DNA from: Winogradskyella psychrotolerans
GTDB lineage: Bacteria; Bacteroidota; Bacteroidia; Flavobacteriales; Flavobacteriaceae
DNA: 64,000 nucleotides
NCBI RefSeq assembly: GCF_018860545.1
Contig: NZ_JAHKPN010000002.1
Span: 372,001 to 436,000 of the forward strand
Direction: 5' to 3'
The position numbers were made by a program, and so were the translations under genes. The notes beneath the pieces are model-generated. The model searched no databases and was not told the origin of the DNA. It was given only the letters and a program-made list of their open reading frames with translations. Within the stretch, counting starts at the first letter, position 1. The number at the start of each line of letters is the position of its first letter. Of the stretch, positions 23,911 to 33,286 are shown in pieces.

Positions 23911-24813
23911 CTAAAAGTAAATGTCTTGTGCTAAACGAAACGTATTGGCATGGGCAGTTACAATGGTTTTAATGTCTGGATAATAACCTCCTCTCATGCT
24001 GCACATTACTGGGATTTGATTTAATTTACAGTGCTCTAAAACAAAACGATCTCGCGCTTTACAGCCTTCAATAGTTAGGCTAAGTTTTCCTAGTTTATCG
24101 GTTTTAATAACATCAACTCCGCATAAATAGTAAATAAAATCGGGTTGCTGCTCAGCAATAAGTTTTGGTAATGTGTTTTTTAAAAGGCTTAAATAGGTGG
24201 AATCGTCAGTATCATTTTCTAAAGCAATATCTAAATCACTAGTTTCCTTTTTAAAAGGGTAATTGCTTTTACCATGCATTGAAAAGGTGAAAACAGAAGC
24301 GTCATTCTGAAAAATTTCTGCGGTACCATTACCTTGATGCACGTCTAAGTCTACAATTAAGACCTTTTTTACGAGTCCTTTACCTTGGAGATAACGTGCC
24401 GCAATAGCTTGGTCATTCAGCATACAAAATGCTTCTCCACGATTGGAAAAGGCATGATGTGTGCCACCTGCAATATTCATAGCAATGCCATGTTGTAATG
24501 CAAATTCACTCGCTTTAATGGTGCCATCTGCAATAAGTGTTTCGCGTTGTACTAAAGCTCGACTTAGTGGAAAGCCTATTTTACGCGCATCACGTTGATC
24601 TATGGTGATATTTATTAAGTCGTAATAATACTCAGGGTCATGAATGGCGACGATATATTTATCATTAGGTTGTTGGGGTTCAAAAAAATTACGGTTATCA
24701 CAAGTGCCTTCATGACGTAATTGTTGTGGTAATAGATCATATTTTTCCATAGGAAAGCGATGACCTCTTGGCAATGGGTGATTGTAGATGGGGTGAAACG
24801 CTATTTTTAGCAT
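23911..24813 (-). CDS. Histone-deacetylase-family amidohydrolase
   Basis: 300 residues, the HDAC/AcuC/acetylpolyamine amidohydrolase fold. The tandem His of the active site is GGTHHAFSN (residues about 119-120). Zinc ligands lie in DLDVHQGNGTAEIF (Asp157 and His159), and FSMHGKSNYPFKKE and CGVDVIKTDKLGKLSLT supply the remaining loops with a third acidic ligand. It removes acetyl or acyl groups from lysines or polyamines. Bacterial substrates are mostly unknown. It ends 17 bp before the MG2/plug gene on the same strand, but transcription order places it downstream of a different promoter set only if read-through is absent. Confidence 0.9.
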   Translation of the reverse strand: MLKIAFHPIYNHPLPRGHRFPMEKYDLLPQQLRHEGTCDNRNFFEPQQPNDKYIVAIHDPEYYYDLINITIDQRDARKIGFPLSRALVQRETLIADGTIKASEFALQHGIAMNIAGGTHHAFSNRGEAFCMLNDQAIAARYLQGKGLVKKVLIVDLDVHQGNGTAEIFQNDASVFTFSMHGKSNYPFKKETSDLDIALENDTDDSTYLSLLKNTLPKLIAEQQPDFIYYLCGVDVIKTDKLGKLSLTIEGCKARDRFVLEHCKLNQIPVMCSMRGGYYPDIKTIVTAHANTFRLAQDIYF

Positions 24814-24829
24814 TTAAAACTTTTATGAT

Positions 24830-27238
24830 TTACTTTAAGGATAACGTTTTTTCTTCTACAATAAATACACCATCACGAGTAATTCCCTCCATATACAAAG
24901 TGAAAGGTGCTGTGTAGTTGGGTAATTTAATGGTCGCATTTCCTTTGTTATCAATTTTAACTTCAGGTTGCCAATCTATAACACCGTAGGATTGGTAAAA
25001 GGAACTATCTGTGTTATTGTATTTTGGAGCATAATAGGTCTTTTTAGGACTGAAAGCTATTGGTAATTTAAACTCACTCGTCGTAGTTTTATTGTAACTT
25101 AATGCGGAGTTGTATTTGTTTAGGTATATTTTAACCACTCCACTGTCGCCTTGTAACCCTTGGGCTATACCTGTTTTGTTAATTTCTAAATAGTCAATTT
25201 TAGAGATGTCGAAATCCCTTAAAATACTTGTGTCTACTAATAGCATATCATCTAAATAAAATAACATTGGATTTTCTGAAAACGAAGAAAACACATTGAA
25301 TTGAAGGGGAGGCGCAAGTTCTCCATTATCATAATCATCATTGATTCGCAACCCTTTAGATGTGAGGAGATGCGTTAAGGTTGCATTTTGTGTTTTAATC
25401 TCTTCATCTACCACTATAATCTTACCGAATGCGTGTCGATTTAAGTGCTGAGCGCGTTGTTTCTCAGAAGTGATATTACCCTTTACCGTAACTTCATCTA
25501 GTTTTTGAACGCGATTGAATGTGTTGGCATCAAAATGACTTCTATATTCGCTTAAATTTTCGATTGGTTTGTAATCAAATTTAGGAACTAATAGTTTCTT
25601 CTTGTCGTTTAAGACAGGGATTTTATTTGGAAAATATTGTAAATATAATTTAGCCGCAACCAAGCTGTTATAGGCGGTTCTTTTGGATATTTTTAAAGTG
25701 TTATTCTCCTCTAAAAATAGATTCTCTATTACAAAATAAAGATCTCCTTTCTTAACTTGAAAAATACTAAAGCCTTTTTCCGTGTAAGCATGCATTTGAA
25801 AACTTAAATCGGATGGCACTTTTAAATCATTAGCAGTTAAATTTGCTTTTACAGTTATACCTTGCTCAAAAGCATGAGTAAAGTTGTGTGTATTATTAAA
25901 AATTTCTTGCCAATTATAACTGCTCCAACCTTGCGTTATGAGTAAATTATCTAGTTCAAATTTCTTTTTAGCATTGATGTTTGTAAAGTAATATTTTGCA
26001 TCTTCAATAGTGCCATTGACATAAGGTGCTAAAAAGTTATAAGACAAAAAGTTGTGGTGCTTATTATACGATTTAGTTTCTTTAGGTAAAATAGAGATAC
26101 TTAAAGTATTAGAGGTGCTTGTGTTAATACCTTTAAAATTGATATGTAAAGTCGTTGAGTCTTTAGTTTGTTTAGCTGTTATGGTGTTGGTCTCTGCAAT
26201 AGAAACTCCTTCATAATTAAAGAATAACCGTTCTGCTATGGGTTGGTCGTTTTCATTAAAAAGTGTGAGTATATTAATGCCTGTAGCCGTATTACTATAT
26301 TCAATAGTTTTAATGATTTCTGTAGTATCTGTAAAATAAACATCCATAATATCAAACAAATCCCCATTATGAATCATTAAAGTGTGTCTCTTGTTTTTAA
26401 TTGTTTCAAGTGTTTTTTCATTTGTTATGAGCGACACAAAGACTTTAGAATTTAAGCTTTTAAGGGAGATGATGATGCCTTTATCTTCTATGTTTTGGTT
26501 AATGTTAAACGTAAAATCTTTATTAGTGCTTTTGACGTTCACTTTATAATGGTTCCCAATTTCTGGCAATAATTGAAATTTTCCAATACCAAACTGGTTG
26601 GTTTCAAAAGACGTTAGTAATTCATTGTTTTTATCTACAACTTCACATTTTGCATACGGCATACCAAATCCATTTTGATCTTTAATGACAGCACCAATAA
26701 CATTAATAACTCCATTTAGTAAATGCCCACTTTCTGGTAAAAATTTTGCATCAATACTGTTTTCTGTCCTTTGTTCTTCTGTAGAGTCTTCGGTTTCAAA
26801 ATCAATAATTTTAATGGATTCAGAATAATAATTTTGCTCATTAAAATTAAGCATCCAATTGGTATACGCTTTTATTTTATAATGGCCAGAGGAAAAAAGT
26901 GAATCAATTTCAAAGGTGTTTGAGGCAATACCATCGACGACTTTGATTAATTTTTGCTTTAATACCTTGTTATCTTTATCAGCAATACTGACGTATAAAT
27001 TTGTAGTAAGAAAAGAAGGTTTTTTATCTTTTTTATCTAAGACATATGCTGTGAAACCAATATTTTCTCCTTTGATATAGGTCGATTTATTGAGGTGTAA
27101 ATAAACCACCTCTCGTGCAGCTTCGGTGTACCCCTCGTAGCTATCCAAAATTTCAGAATCTTCTTGGGCATTAAGCGAAGGGATATACGCTAGAACTATT
27201 GTTAATACGGTTATGAATATGGTGTATTGAAATCTCAT
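24830..27238 (-). CDS. Exported MG2-like/TonB-plug-like protein, paralogue B
   Basis: 802 residues with a signal peptide (TIFITVLTIVLAYIPSLNAQ). The N-terminal part has an alpha-2-macroglobulin MG2-type segment (REVVYLHLNKSTYIKGENIG, about 38-140). The middle has several Ig-like strands, and at about 590-710 there is a TonB-receptor plug-like domain (LDEVTVKGN, ending GDSGVVKIYLNKY). No beta barrel follows, so it is not a receptor. It closely resembles the upstream gene (27243-29636) and lies 4 bp from it, a tandem duplication. Likely periplasmic or outer-membrane associated; function unknown. Confidence 0.85.
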   Translation of the reverse strand: MRFQYTIFITVLTIVLAYIPSLNAQEDSEILDSYEGYTEAAREVVYLHLNKSTYIKGENIGFTAYVLDKKDKKPSFLTTNLYVSIADKDNKVLKQKLIKVVDGIASNTFEIDSLFSSGHYKIKAYTNWMLNFNEQNYYSESIKIIDFETEDSTEEQRTENSIDAKFLPESGHLLNGVINVIGAVIKDQNGFGMPYAKCEVVDKNNELLTSFETNQFGIGKFQLLPEIGNHYKVNVKSTNKDFTFNINQNIEDKGIIISLKSLNSKVFVSLITNEKTLETIKNKRHTLMIHNGDLFDIMDVYFTDTTEIIKTIEYSNTATGINILTLFNENDQPIAERLFFNYEGVSIAETNTITAKQTKDSTTLHINFKGINTSTSNTLSISILPKETKSYNKHHNFLSYNFLAPYVNGTIEDAKYYFTNINAKKKFELDNLLITQGWSSYNWQEIFNNTHNFTHAFEQGITVKANLTANDLKVPSDLSFQMHAYTEKGFSIFQVKKGDLYFVIENLFLEENNTLKISKRTAYNSLVAAKLYLQYFPNKIPVLNDKKKLLVPKFDYKPIENLSEYRSHFDANTFNRVQKLDEVTVKGNITSEKQRAQHLNRHAFGKIIVVDEEIKTQNATLTHLLTSKGLRINDDYDNGELAPPLQFNVFSSFSENPMLFYLDDMLLVDTSILRDFDISKIDYLEINKTGIAQGLQGDSGVVKIYLNKYNSALSYNKTTTSEFKLPIAFSPKKTYYAPKYNNTDSSFYQSYGVIDWQPEVKIDNKGNATIKLPNYTAPFTLYMEGITRDGVFIVEEKTLSLK

Positions 27239-27242
27239 AAGC

Positions 27243-29636
27243 TTAGTTTAAAATTAATGTTTTCTCTTCAATTATAAAAGAGCCATCATTAGTAATACCA
27301 TCAATATATAAAGTAATAGGTATGCTAGGACTAGTAATTTTTAAATTTACATTATTATTTTTATCTAAATCGTTAAAGGTTTTCCAATCTACAACACCAT
27401 AAGATTTATAAAACGAATCACCAGTATTTCTGTATTTTGGCACGTAATATTTTTTTTCTGCACTAAATGCTAGTGGTATTGTATAGGATTGTAGTTTAGT
27501 TTTGTTTGTATTTCGTGTATCTTCCTTGTGGGTATAAAGACGTACAGCTCCAAACGAATCATATAAACCTATTCCAGACATTGATTTGTGAATTTCAAGA
27601 TAATCGATTTGAGATAAATCATAATCTCGTAAAATATAAGTGTTAAGTAATTGTTTACCGTTCATATAAATAACCAGTGGAATAGGATATCTTCCACTAG
27701 TACGAACACTAAATCCATATATAGACTCTGATACGATAAGACCGTGAGAGCTTAAATAATTGGTCAATGTTCTATACGTCTTTATGTTTTGATCATCCAT
27801 AATTGTGATTTTTCCAGTTGCTAATCGACTTAGCTCTTCTTGCCTTTTTTCGGTTATACTCTTAGTTGACACAGTAACTTCATTTAGTTTCTGTACTTTA
27901 TGAGATAATTCAAAAAAATAATAACTACTTTCTGTTTTAAAGCTTTGCTCTAATATATACTGGGATTTTGGTGGTAATACATTGTCTCTATTTTTTAATG
28001 GTGGTATCATACGAGGAAAATATTGCAGGTATAACATTGCTGGTTGAAGCCCCTTATTTTTAGTAACTTTAGAAAGGTTAATTACATGATTGTCCTCAGG
28101 AAAAATGTTTTCAATCACGAAGCTTTTATTTGGTTTCTGTACATTTAAAACTTTAGGCGCATCATTATTTACGGCATGTAGTACATAATTAAGATCTGAC
28201 GTATCTTTAAAATCCTTATCAGTAAGGTTAGCTTTAACGGTAATGCCTTGTTCAAACGGATCATTCAATGGCATTTTATGATTAAAAATGGTATTCCAAT
28301 TATAACTGCTCCAACCTTGTGTTAGTAGTAAATTATCTAGTTCATGCTTCTTTTTATCATCGATATTTGTAAAATAGTATTTTGCTTGTTCAATAGTACC
28401 ATTAACATAAGGTTCTAAATAGGTATATGAAATAATATTGTGATGCCTGTTATAAGATTTGGTTTCTTGTGGTAAGACGGAGATGCTTATAGCGTTAAAT
28501 TCATCTGTATTTATGTCTTTAAAGCTAAGGTTTAAGGCTACTGAATCTTTTGTTTTTTTTGCAGTTATACCGTCTGATTTTATAATGTTTAGGCCTTCAT
28601 AATTAAAAAACAAACGCTCTGCTATAGGCTGATCATTGTCGTTAAAGAGCGTTAGCGTATTAATGCCAGTGGCTACATTGCTATATTCAATAGTTGTAAT
28701 AATCTCTGTTTTATTTGTAAAAAAGATATCCTTTGCATTATATTCATCTCCATTATGAATCAGTAAAGTGTGCTTTTTATTTTTTATCGATGCTAGCGTG
28801 TTATTATTAGTTATTAGCGACACAAAGACTTTAGAGTTGAGACTTTTAAGAGAAATTAAAATGCCTTTATTTTCAATGTTATGATTGATAAGAAAGCTAA
28901 AATCTTTATTGTTATTTGAAATGTTTACCTTGTAGTGATTACCGATTTCTGGTAATAATTGAAATTTCCCAATACCAAACTGGTTGGTTTTAAAAGTCGT
29001 TAAAAGCTCATCATTTTTATCTACAACCTCACCTTTTGCATATGGAATACCAAAACCAAGTTGGTCTTTAATAACAACACCTACAATATTAATAACACCG
29101 TTTAATAAGTGGCCGCTTTCTGGTAAAAACTGAGCATCAACTTTGTTGTCTATTCTTTTTTCACTAAGATCATTTTCATTATCAGGATTGAGTATTCTAA
29201 TAGATTCTGAAAAATAATTTTTTTCATCAAAATTAAGCATCCAATTGGTGTATGCTTTTATTTTATAGTTTCCGGAAGAAAACGTTGAGTCCACCTCAAA
29301 TGTGTTTGAAGCCACACCATCTGTTACTTTTATGAGTTTTTGTTTTAAAACCGTTTCATTTTTATCTTCAATACTTACGTATAAATTAGTGGTGATAAAA
29401 GACGGTTGTTTGCTTTTTTTATCTAAAACGTAGGCTGTAAAACCAATGGGCTCACCACTAATATATGTAGATTTGTTAAGGTGTAAGTACACCACTTCTC
29501 GAGCAGGCGTTGTATACGCTTTATAAGTCTCTACAATTTGTGAAGATTCTTGAGCTTCTGAGGTATTAATCGAAAAAGAAAAAATTAAAAGTGTGGTAAA
29601 TAGAATTCTAACCGAGTTGAGTAAAGTTTTTAGCAT
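27243..29636 (-). CDS. Exported MG2-like/TonB-plug-like protein, paralogue A
   Basis: 797 residues with signal segment LFTTLLIFSFSINTSEAQ. It has the same layout as its downstream twin: REVVYLHLNKSTYISGEPIG opens an MG2-type domain, the block YKIKAYTNWMLNFDEKNYF is nearly identical in both, and a plug-like module (LNEVTVSTKS to SFGAVRLYTHKED) lies at about 590-705. Similarity is highest in the first 350 residues and falls in the plug region. This is the first gene of the pair. Such proteins are widespread in Bacteroidota, but their role is unclear. Confidence 0.85.
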   Translation of the reverse strand: MLKTLLNSVRILFTTLLIFSFSINTSEAQESSQIVETYKAYTTPAREVVYLHLNKSTYISGEPIGFTAYVLDKKSKQPSFITTNLYVSIEDKNETVLKQKLIKVTDGVASNTFEVDSTFSSGNYKIKAYTNWMLNFDEKNYFSESIRILNPDNENDLSEKRIDNKVDAQFLPESGHLLNGVINIVGVVIKDQLGFGIPYAKGEVVDKNDELLTTFKTNQFGIGKFQLLPEIGNHYKVNISNNNKDFSFLINHNIENKGILISLKSLNSKVFVSLITNNNTLASIKNKKHTLLIHNGDEYNAKDIFFTNKTEIITTIEYSNVATGINTLTLFNDNDQPIAERLFFNYEGLNIIKSDGITAKKTKDSVALNLSFKDINTDEFNAISISVLPQETKSYNRHHNIISYTYLEPYVNGTIEQAKYYFTNIDDKKKHELDNLLLTQGWSSYNWNTIFNHKMPLNDPFEQGITVKANLTDKDFKDTSDLNYVLHAVNNDAPKVLNVQKPNKSFVIENIFPEDNHVINLSKVTKNKGLQPAMLYLQYFPRMIPPLKNRDNVLPPKSQYILEQSFKTESSYYFFELSHKVQKLNEVTVSTKSITEKRQEELSRLATGKITIMDDQNIKTYRTLTNYLSSHGLIVSESIYGFSVRTSGRYPIPLVIYMNGKQLLNTYILRDYDLSQIDYLEIHKSMSGIGLYDSFGAVRLYTHKEDTRNTNKTKLQSYTIPLAFSAEKKYYVPKYRNTGDSFYKSYGVVDWKTFNDLDKNNNVNLKITSPSIPITLYIDGITNDGSFIIEEKTLILN

Positions 29637-29741
29637 AGTGATTGGTTTTAGAATTTAAAAATGTTAAAAAATTAACACTTCAAATACTATGCCACCAAAA
29701 TTATAATTACTGCTATTTCAGTTAAATAGGTGAACGGTATG

Positions 29742-31862
29742 TTACTTATGCAATTTAAGCTGAATGCGTTTTCGAGTCACATCAACATCCAATACCTTAA
29801 CAATAATTTGCTGGTGCAGATGCACATGTTCATTAACATCTTTTACAAAGCTGTCGGATAAGTTTGAAACATGAATCAGTCCACTTTCCTTAATTCCAAC
29901 ATCTACAAAGCATCCAAAGTTGGTAATGTTATTGACGATGCCAGGTAACAATTGCCCTTCGTGTAAATCGGTAATGGTTTTTATATTTTGGTTGAAGGTG
30001 AAGACTTTGGCGGTCTCTCTAATGTCTAATCCAGGTTTTTCAAGTTCTTTGATAATATCTTGAAGTGTTATGAGTCCAATATCTTGCGAAACATATTTTT
30101 TTAAATCTATGTTTTGTAGCCTTGTTTTATTGCCAATTAAATCTTCAAGAGCTACTCCTTCGTCTTTAGCCATTGTTCTAATAATAGCGTAACGTTCAGG
30201 ATGTACTGCAGAATCATCCAAAGGATTTTTTGCTCCTTTAATTCGAAGGAATCCAGCACTTTGTTCAAAAGCTTTGCCACCGAGACGTGGGACTTTTAAA
30301 ATAGCTTTTCGCGATTTAAAAACACCATGTTCTGTTCTGTATTCAAAAATATTTTCAGCCAATTTAGGCCCTATTCCTGAGACATAACTTAATAAGGATT
30401 TACTTGCCGAATTGATATTAACTCCAACCGCATTCACACAATTCTCAACAACCGTATCCAATTGTTTTTGAAGTTTGGTCTGATCTACATCATGTTGATA
30501 CTGTCCAACTCCAATGGATTTGGCATCAATTTTCACCAATTCTGCCAGAGGATCTTGTAAACGTCTACCTATAGAAACAGAACCACGAACCGTGACATCG
30601 TAATTAGGAAATTCATCGCGTGCAATTTTTGATGCTGAATAAATACTAGCACCAGCTTCACTGACCACAAAGACTTGAATTTCGTTTTTAAACTGAATTT
30701 TCCGAATTAAAGCTTCCGTTTCTCGTGAAGCGGTTCCGTTTCCAATAGCAATGGCTTCAATTTTATACGCTTCTGCTAATGATGAGATCTTTTTTATAGC
30801 TCCAATACTATCGTTTTTAGGTGCATGCGGATAAATTGTTTCGTTGTGTTTTAAATTGCCTTGTGCATCTAAACACACCACTTTACATCCCGTTCTAAAA
30901 CCTGGATCAATGGCTAAAACACGTTTTTCACCAATCGGCGAACCTAACAATAATTGCTTGAGGTTTTTTGCAAAAACAGTAATGGCAGATTCATCAGCTT
31001 TTTCCTTCGCGTTACTCAAGGCTTCGTTACTTAACGATGGAAATAATAGACGTTTGTAAGCATCAGAAATCGCTAATTCTATTTGATCTGCACAGGCATT
31101 TTGGCTTTTTATGATTCTATGATCCATACGCTCCAAAACTCTAACGTCATCAACTGCAATCTTCACCCGAATAAAACCTTCGCTTTCAGCTCTTAAAATA
31201 GCTAACAATCGGTGTGATGGAATCCGTGATAACGACTCCGACCAATCAAAATAATCTCTGAATTTTTGCGCTTTCTCATCATCTTTTTTAGCCTTTATAA
31301 CTTTTGTCGAAATTTGAGCACGACGCTCTAATTCATTTCTGAGCGTATTCCGAATATCTGTACGTTCATTAATCCATTCGGCAATAATATGTCGGGCTCC
31401 TTCTAAAGCGTCTTCCGCAGTTGCAACATCTCCTTTTGCATATTTTAAGGCAATAGATTCGATATCATTTGCCTTTTGGCTCATGATGATTTTAGCCAAG
31501 GGTTCTAAGCCATTTTTACGAGCGGTTTCAGCTTTGGTCTTTCGCTTTTTCTTATAGGGTAAATACAGATCTTCAAGTGTTGTTGCGTCTTGTGCTTGTT
31601 CAATCTTCAGTTTTAAGTCGTCAGTTAAAACGTCTTGTTCTTCCAGAGCTTTTAAAATGGCGATTTTTCGTTTCTTTAAAGCTTCAAACTGCTCTTTATA
31701 TTTTACAATATCTCCAATTTGCACTTCGTCTAAATTTCCTGTGGCCTCTTTCCTGTAGCGCGAAATAAAAGGAATGGTGCAGTCTTCATTCAGTAATTGA
31801 ACGGTACTTTTTATACTGCTTTTAGGTAATTGGGTGAGTTGAACTATGTAATCTATCATCAT
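29742..31862 (-). CDS. tex: Tex-family S1 RNA-binding protein
   Basis: 706 residues, full length. The N-terminal Tex helical block (FISRYRKEATGNLDEVQIGD, EDLYLPYKKKRKTKAETA) is followed by a YqgF-like RNase-H fold (VLAIDPGFRTGCKVVCLD, about 320), two helix-hairpin-helix modules (LLSYVSGIGPKLAENIFEYR, about 495) and a C-terminal S1 domain (GQLLPGIVNNITNFGCFVDV, about 636-706). It binds nucleic acid and acts in transcription. The first two codons are both ATG. A terminator-like hairpin directly abuts the start codon. Confidence 0.96.
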   Translation of the reverse strand: MMIDYIVQLTQLPKSSIKSTVQLLNEDCTIPFISRYRKEATGNLDEVQIGDIVKYKEQFEALKKRKIAILKALEEQDVLTDDLKLKIEQAQDATTLEDLYLPYKKKRKTKAETARKNGLEPLAKIIMSQKANDIESIALKYAKGDVATAEDALEGARHIIAEWINERTDIRNTLRNELERRAQISTKVIKAKKDDEKAQKFRDYFDWSESLSRIPSHRLLAILRAESEGFIRVKIAVDDVRVLERMDHRIIKSQNACADQIELAISDAYKRLLFPSLSNEALSNAKEKADESAITVFAKNLKQLLLGSPIGEKRVLAIDPGFRTGCKVVCLDAQGNLKHNETIYPHAPKNDSIGAIKKISSLAEAYKIEAIAIGNGTASRETEALIRKIQFKNEIQVFVVSEAGASIYSASKIARDEFPNYDVTVRGSVSIGRRLQDPLAELVKIDAKSIGVGQYQHDVDQTKLQKQLDTVVENCVNAVGVNINSASKSLLSYVSGIGPKLAENIFEYRTEHGVFKSRKAILKVPRLGGKAFEQSAGFLRIKGAKNPLDDSAVHPERYAIIRTMAKDEGVALEDLIGNKTRLQNIDLKKYVSQDIGLITLQDIIKELEKPGLDIRETAKVFTFNQNIKTITDLHEGQLLPGIVNNITNFGCFVDVGIKESGLIHVSNLSDSFVKDVNEHVHLHQQIIVKVLDVDVTRKRIQLKLHK

Positions 31863-31898
31863 AAAAAAAGACCTTATACATGTTTGAAGTATAAGGCC
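31863..31898 (-). terminator. Terminator of OmpA-lipoprotein gene abutting tex start
   Basis: On the minus strand GGCCTTATAC and GTATAAGGTC (31889-31898 with 31870-31879) form a 10-bp stem with a 9-nt loop, followed by seven T residues and then directly the ATG of tex. It should end the OmpA-lipoprotein transcript. Because it touches the tex start codon it also occupies the tex ribosome-binding region. Confidence 0.75.
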
Positions 31899-31945
31899 TG
31901 TAAGATATTTAACTCGACAGTAATTGCCGAATAATTTAACAAAAG

Positions 31946-32656
31946 TTATTCATTAATTGCAGCTTCTTGTTTGGCTTCGTTAATCATGGTTTCGTTAGGA
32001 ACGATAGCAATGTTTACACGTCTGTTTTTAGAGCGTCCCTCTGCAGTTGTATTATCGTACATAGGTTGTTCTTCTCCAAACCAGTGGGTTGTAAATCTGC
32101 CGTTACTTAAGCCTTTGCTCATTAAATAAATGGTTACCGCTTCGGCTCTGTTTTTAGATAACGTCATGTTATAAGCGTCATTACCCGAACTATCTGTGTG
32201 GCCAACTACTAAAATATTGGTCTCTGGATATTCCGTAAATACACTAGCTAAGCTATTCAGTGTTTCTTGTGATTTGGCGTTGATATTATATTTTTCAGTA
32301 TCAAAATAAACACCACTTTGTTCATCAAAAGTTAGTACGATACCATCATCAACACGTTCTACGGTAGCTCCTGGAATTTCATTTTCAATTTCCTGCGCTT
32401 GCTTATCCATTTTATTTCCAATTAGGACTCCAGCACCTCCGCCAACAACGCCACCAATGACCGCTCCTAATTCGCTATTATTGCCGTCTCCAACATTATT
32501 TCCAATAATGGCTCCTAATAAAGCTCCACCAGCTGCTCCAATAACTCCACCTTTTTGCTTGTTATTGGCATTATCTACAGCCTTGCAACTCGTCATTAGT
32601 ACTAACAGTAATGATAGTGTTATGGCTAAATTTGTTTTATAATTAAATGTTTTCAT
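31946..32656 (-). CDS. OmpA-family lipoprotein with glycine zipper
   Basis: 236 residues. Signal with lipobox near SLLLVLMTSC. A glycine-zipper segment (GVIGAAGGALLGAIIGNNVG and GAVIGGVVGGGAGVLIGNKM, about 38-85) precedes the OmpA C-terminal domain (about 110-225) with the peptidoglycan-binding block VVGHTDSSGNDAYNMTLSKN and RSKNRRVNIAI. It resembles YiaD/PAL-like lipoproteins and anchors the outer membrane to peptidoglycan. It is 3 bp downstream of the lipocalin-like lipoprotein gene, so the two form an operon. Confidence 0.93.
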   Translation of the reverse strand: MKTFNYKTNLAITLSLLLVLMTSCKAVDNANNKQKGGVIGAAGGALLGAIIGNNVGDGNNSELGAVIGGVVGGGAGVLIGNKMDKQAQEIENEIPGATVERVDDGIVLTFDEQSGVYFDTEKYNINAKSQETLNSLASVFTEYPETNILVVGHTDSSGNDAYNMTLSKNRAEAVTIYLMSKGLSNGRFTTHWFGEEQPMYDNTTAEGRSKNRRVNIAIVPNETMINEAKQEAAINE

Positions 32657-32659
32657 CGT

Positions 32660-33130
32660 TTAAATTTTTGTAAAGTTCATGGTAATCGTGATGGGCTTTC
32701 CATCTAAGGTCACTACCTGTTGCCACTGCATGGCAGTTTCAGAAAGTGATGTGAGTTCTAATCTAAATCCTGCGTTGGTTTCAGACCTGCCTTTTTCGTT
32801 TGTAGGTTTTAATAGGAAGTTATATAAACCTGTGTCTTCATCTACTTCGTCTATTGTGAATGCGAAGTAGCGTTGCTTGGCCTCACAAGTTAATCCTGAA
32901 AGCGTATAAGTCCCGGTATTATTATTCGGTATAAACTGCCAAGTACTATTTTCGAAGCAGGTTTTTTCGGTATCGTTAAGTAGTGTGATTTTTAAATCAC
33001 CTATGGCAGAAGATTTAATAGAAGTTAAGGTCCAATTTCCTTTGATTACTTTCTTAGATTGACGAACAGTCTTTGAGGTTCCACAGGCCAAGAAGCAAAG
33101 GGTTAAACATAATATTGCAAATTTCTTCAT
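32660..33130 (-). CDS. Lipocalin-like lipoprotein
   Basis: 156 residues. MKKFAILCLTLCFLACGTSK is a lipoprotein signal (FLAC lipobox). The mature chain begins VIKGNWTLTSIKSS, a lipocalin-like first strand with the conserved GNW/GxW motif, and continues as an eight-strand barrel (STWQFIPNNNTGTYTLSG, RLELTSLSETAMQWQQVV). Likely binds a small lipophilic ligand at the outer membrane. Cotranscribed with the OmpA-family lipoprotein; this pairing is common in Flavobacteriaceae. Confidence 0.85.
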   Translation of the reverse strand: MKKFAILCLTLCFLACGTSKTVRQSKKVIKGNWTLTSIKSSAIGDLKITLLNDTEKTCFENSTWQFIPNNNTGTYTLSGLTCEAKQRYFAFTIDEVDEDTGLYNFLLKPTNEKGRSETNAGFRLELTSLSETAMQWQQVVTLDGKPITITMNFTKI

Positions 33131-33230
33131 AGTCTTTAAGTAATGATTTAAATCAAAATTACTTAAAGGACCGTGTGCGGATTACTTGAAAAGAAAAAAT
33201 TGTTGATGCAAATGCAAACCTGAAATGAAT

Positions 33231-33267
33231 AAAAAAAGAGGTACTACAATATGTAAAACCCCTTTTT
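33231..33267 (-). terminator. Terminator of metG
   Basis: On the minus strand AAAAAGGGGTTTTAC pairs with GTAGTACCTCTTTTT through a 5-nt loop, followed by a T7 tract. Some wobble pairs and one mismatch. It lies 20 bp past the metG stop codon. Confidence 0.7.
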
Positions 33268-33286
33268 ATAAAATGTATGATTGTTG

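Noticed and set aside
23911..24813. Acetoin utilisation role (AcuC) for the HDAC-like gene
   Set aside because: No acuA, acuB or acsA neighbour is present, so only the general amidohydrolase family is called.
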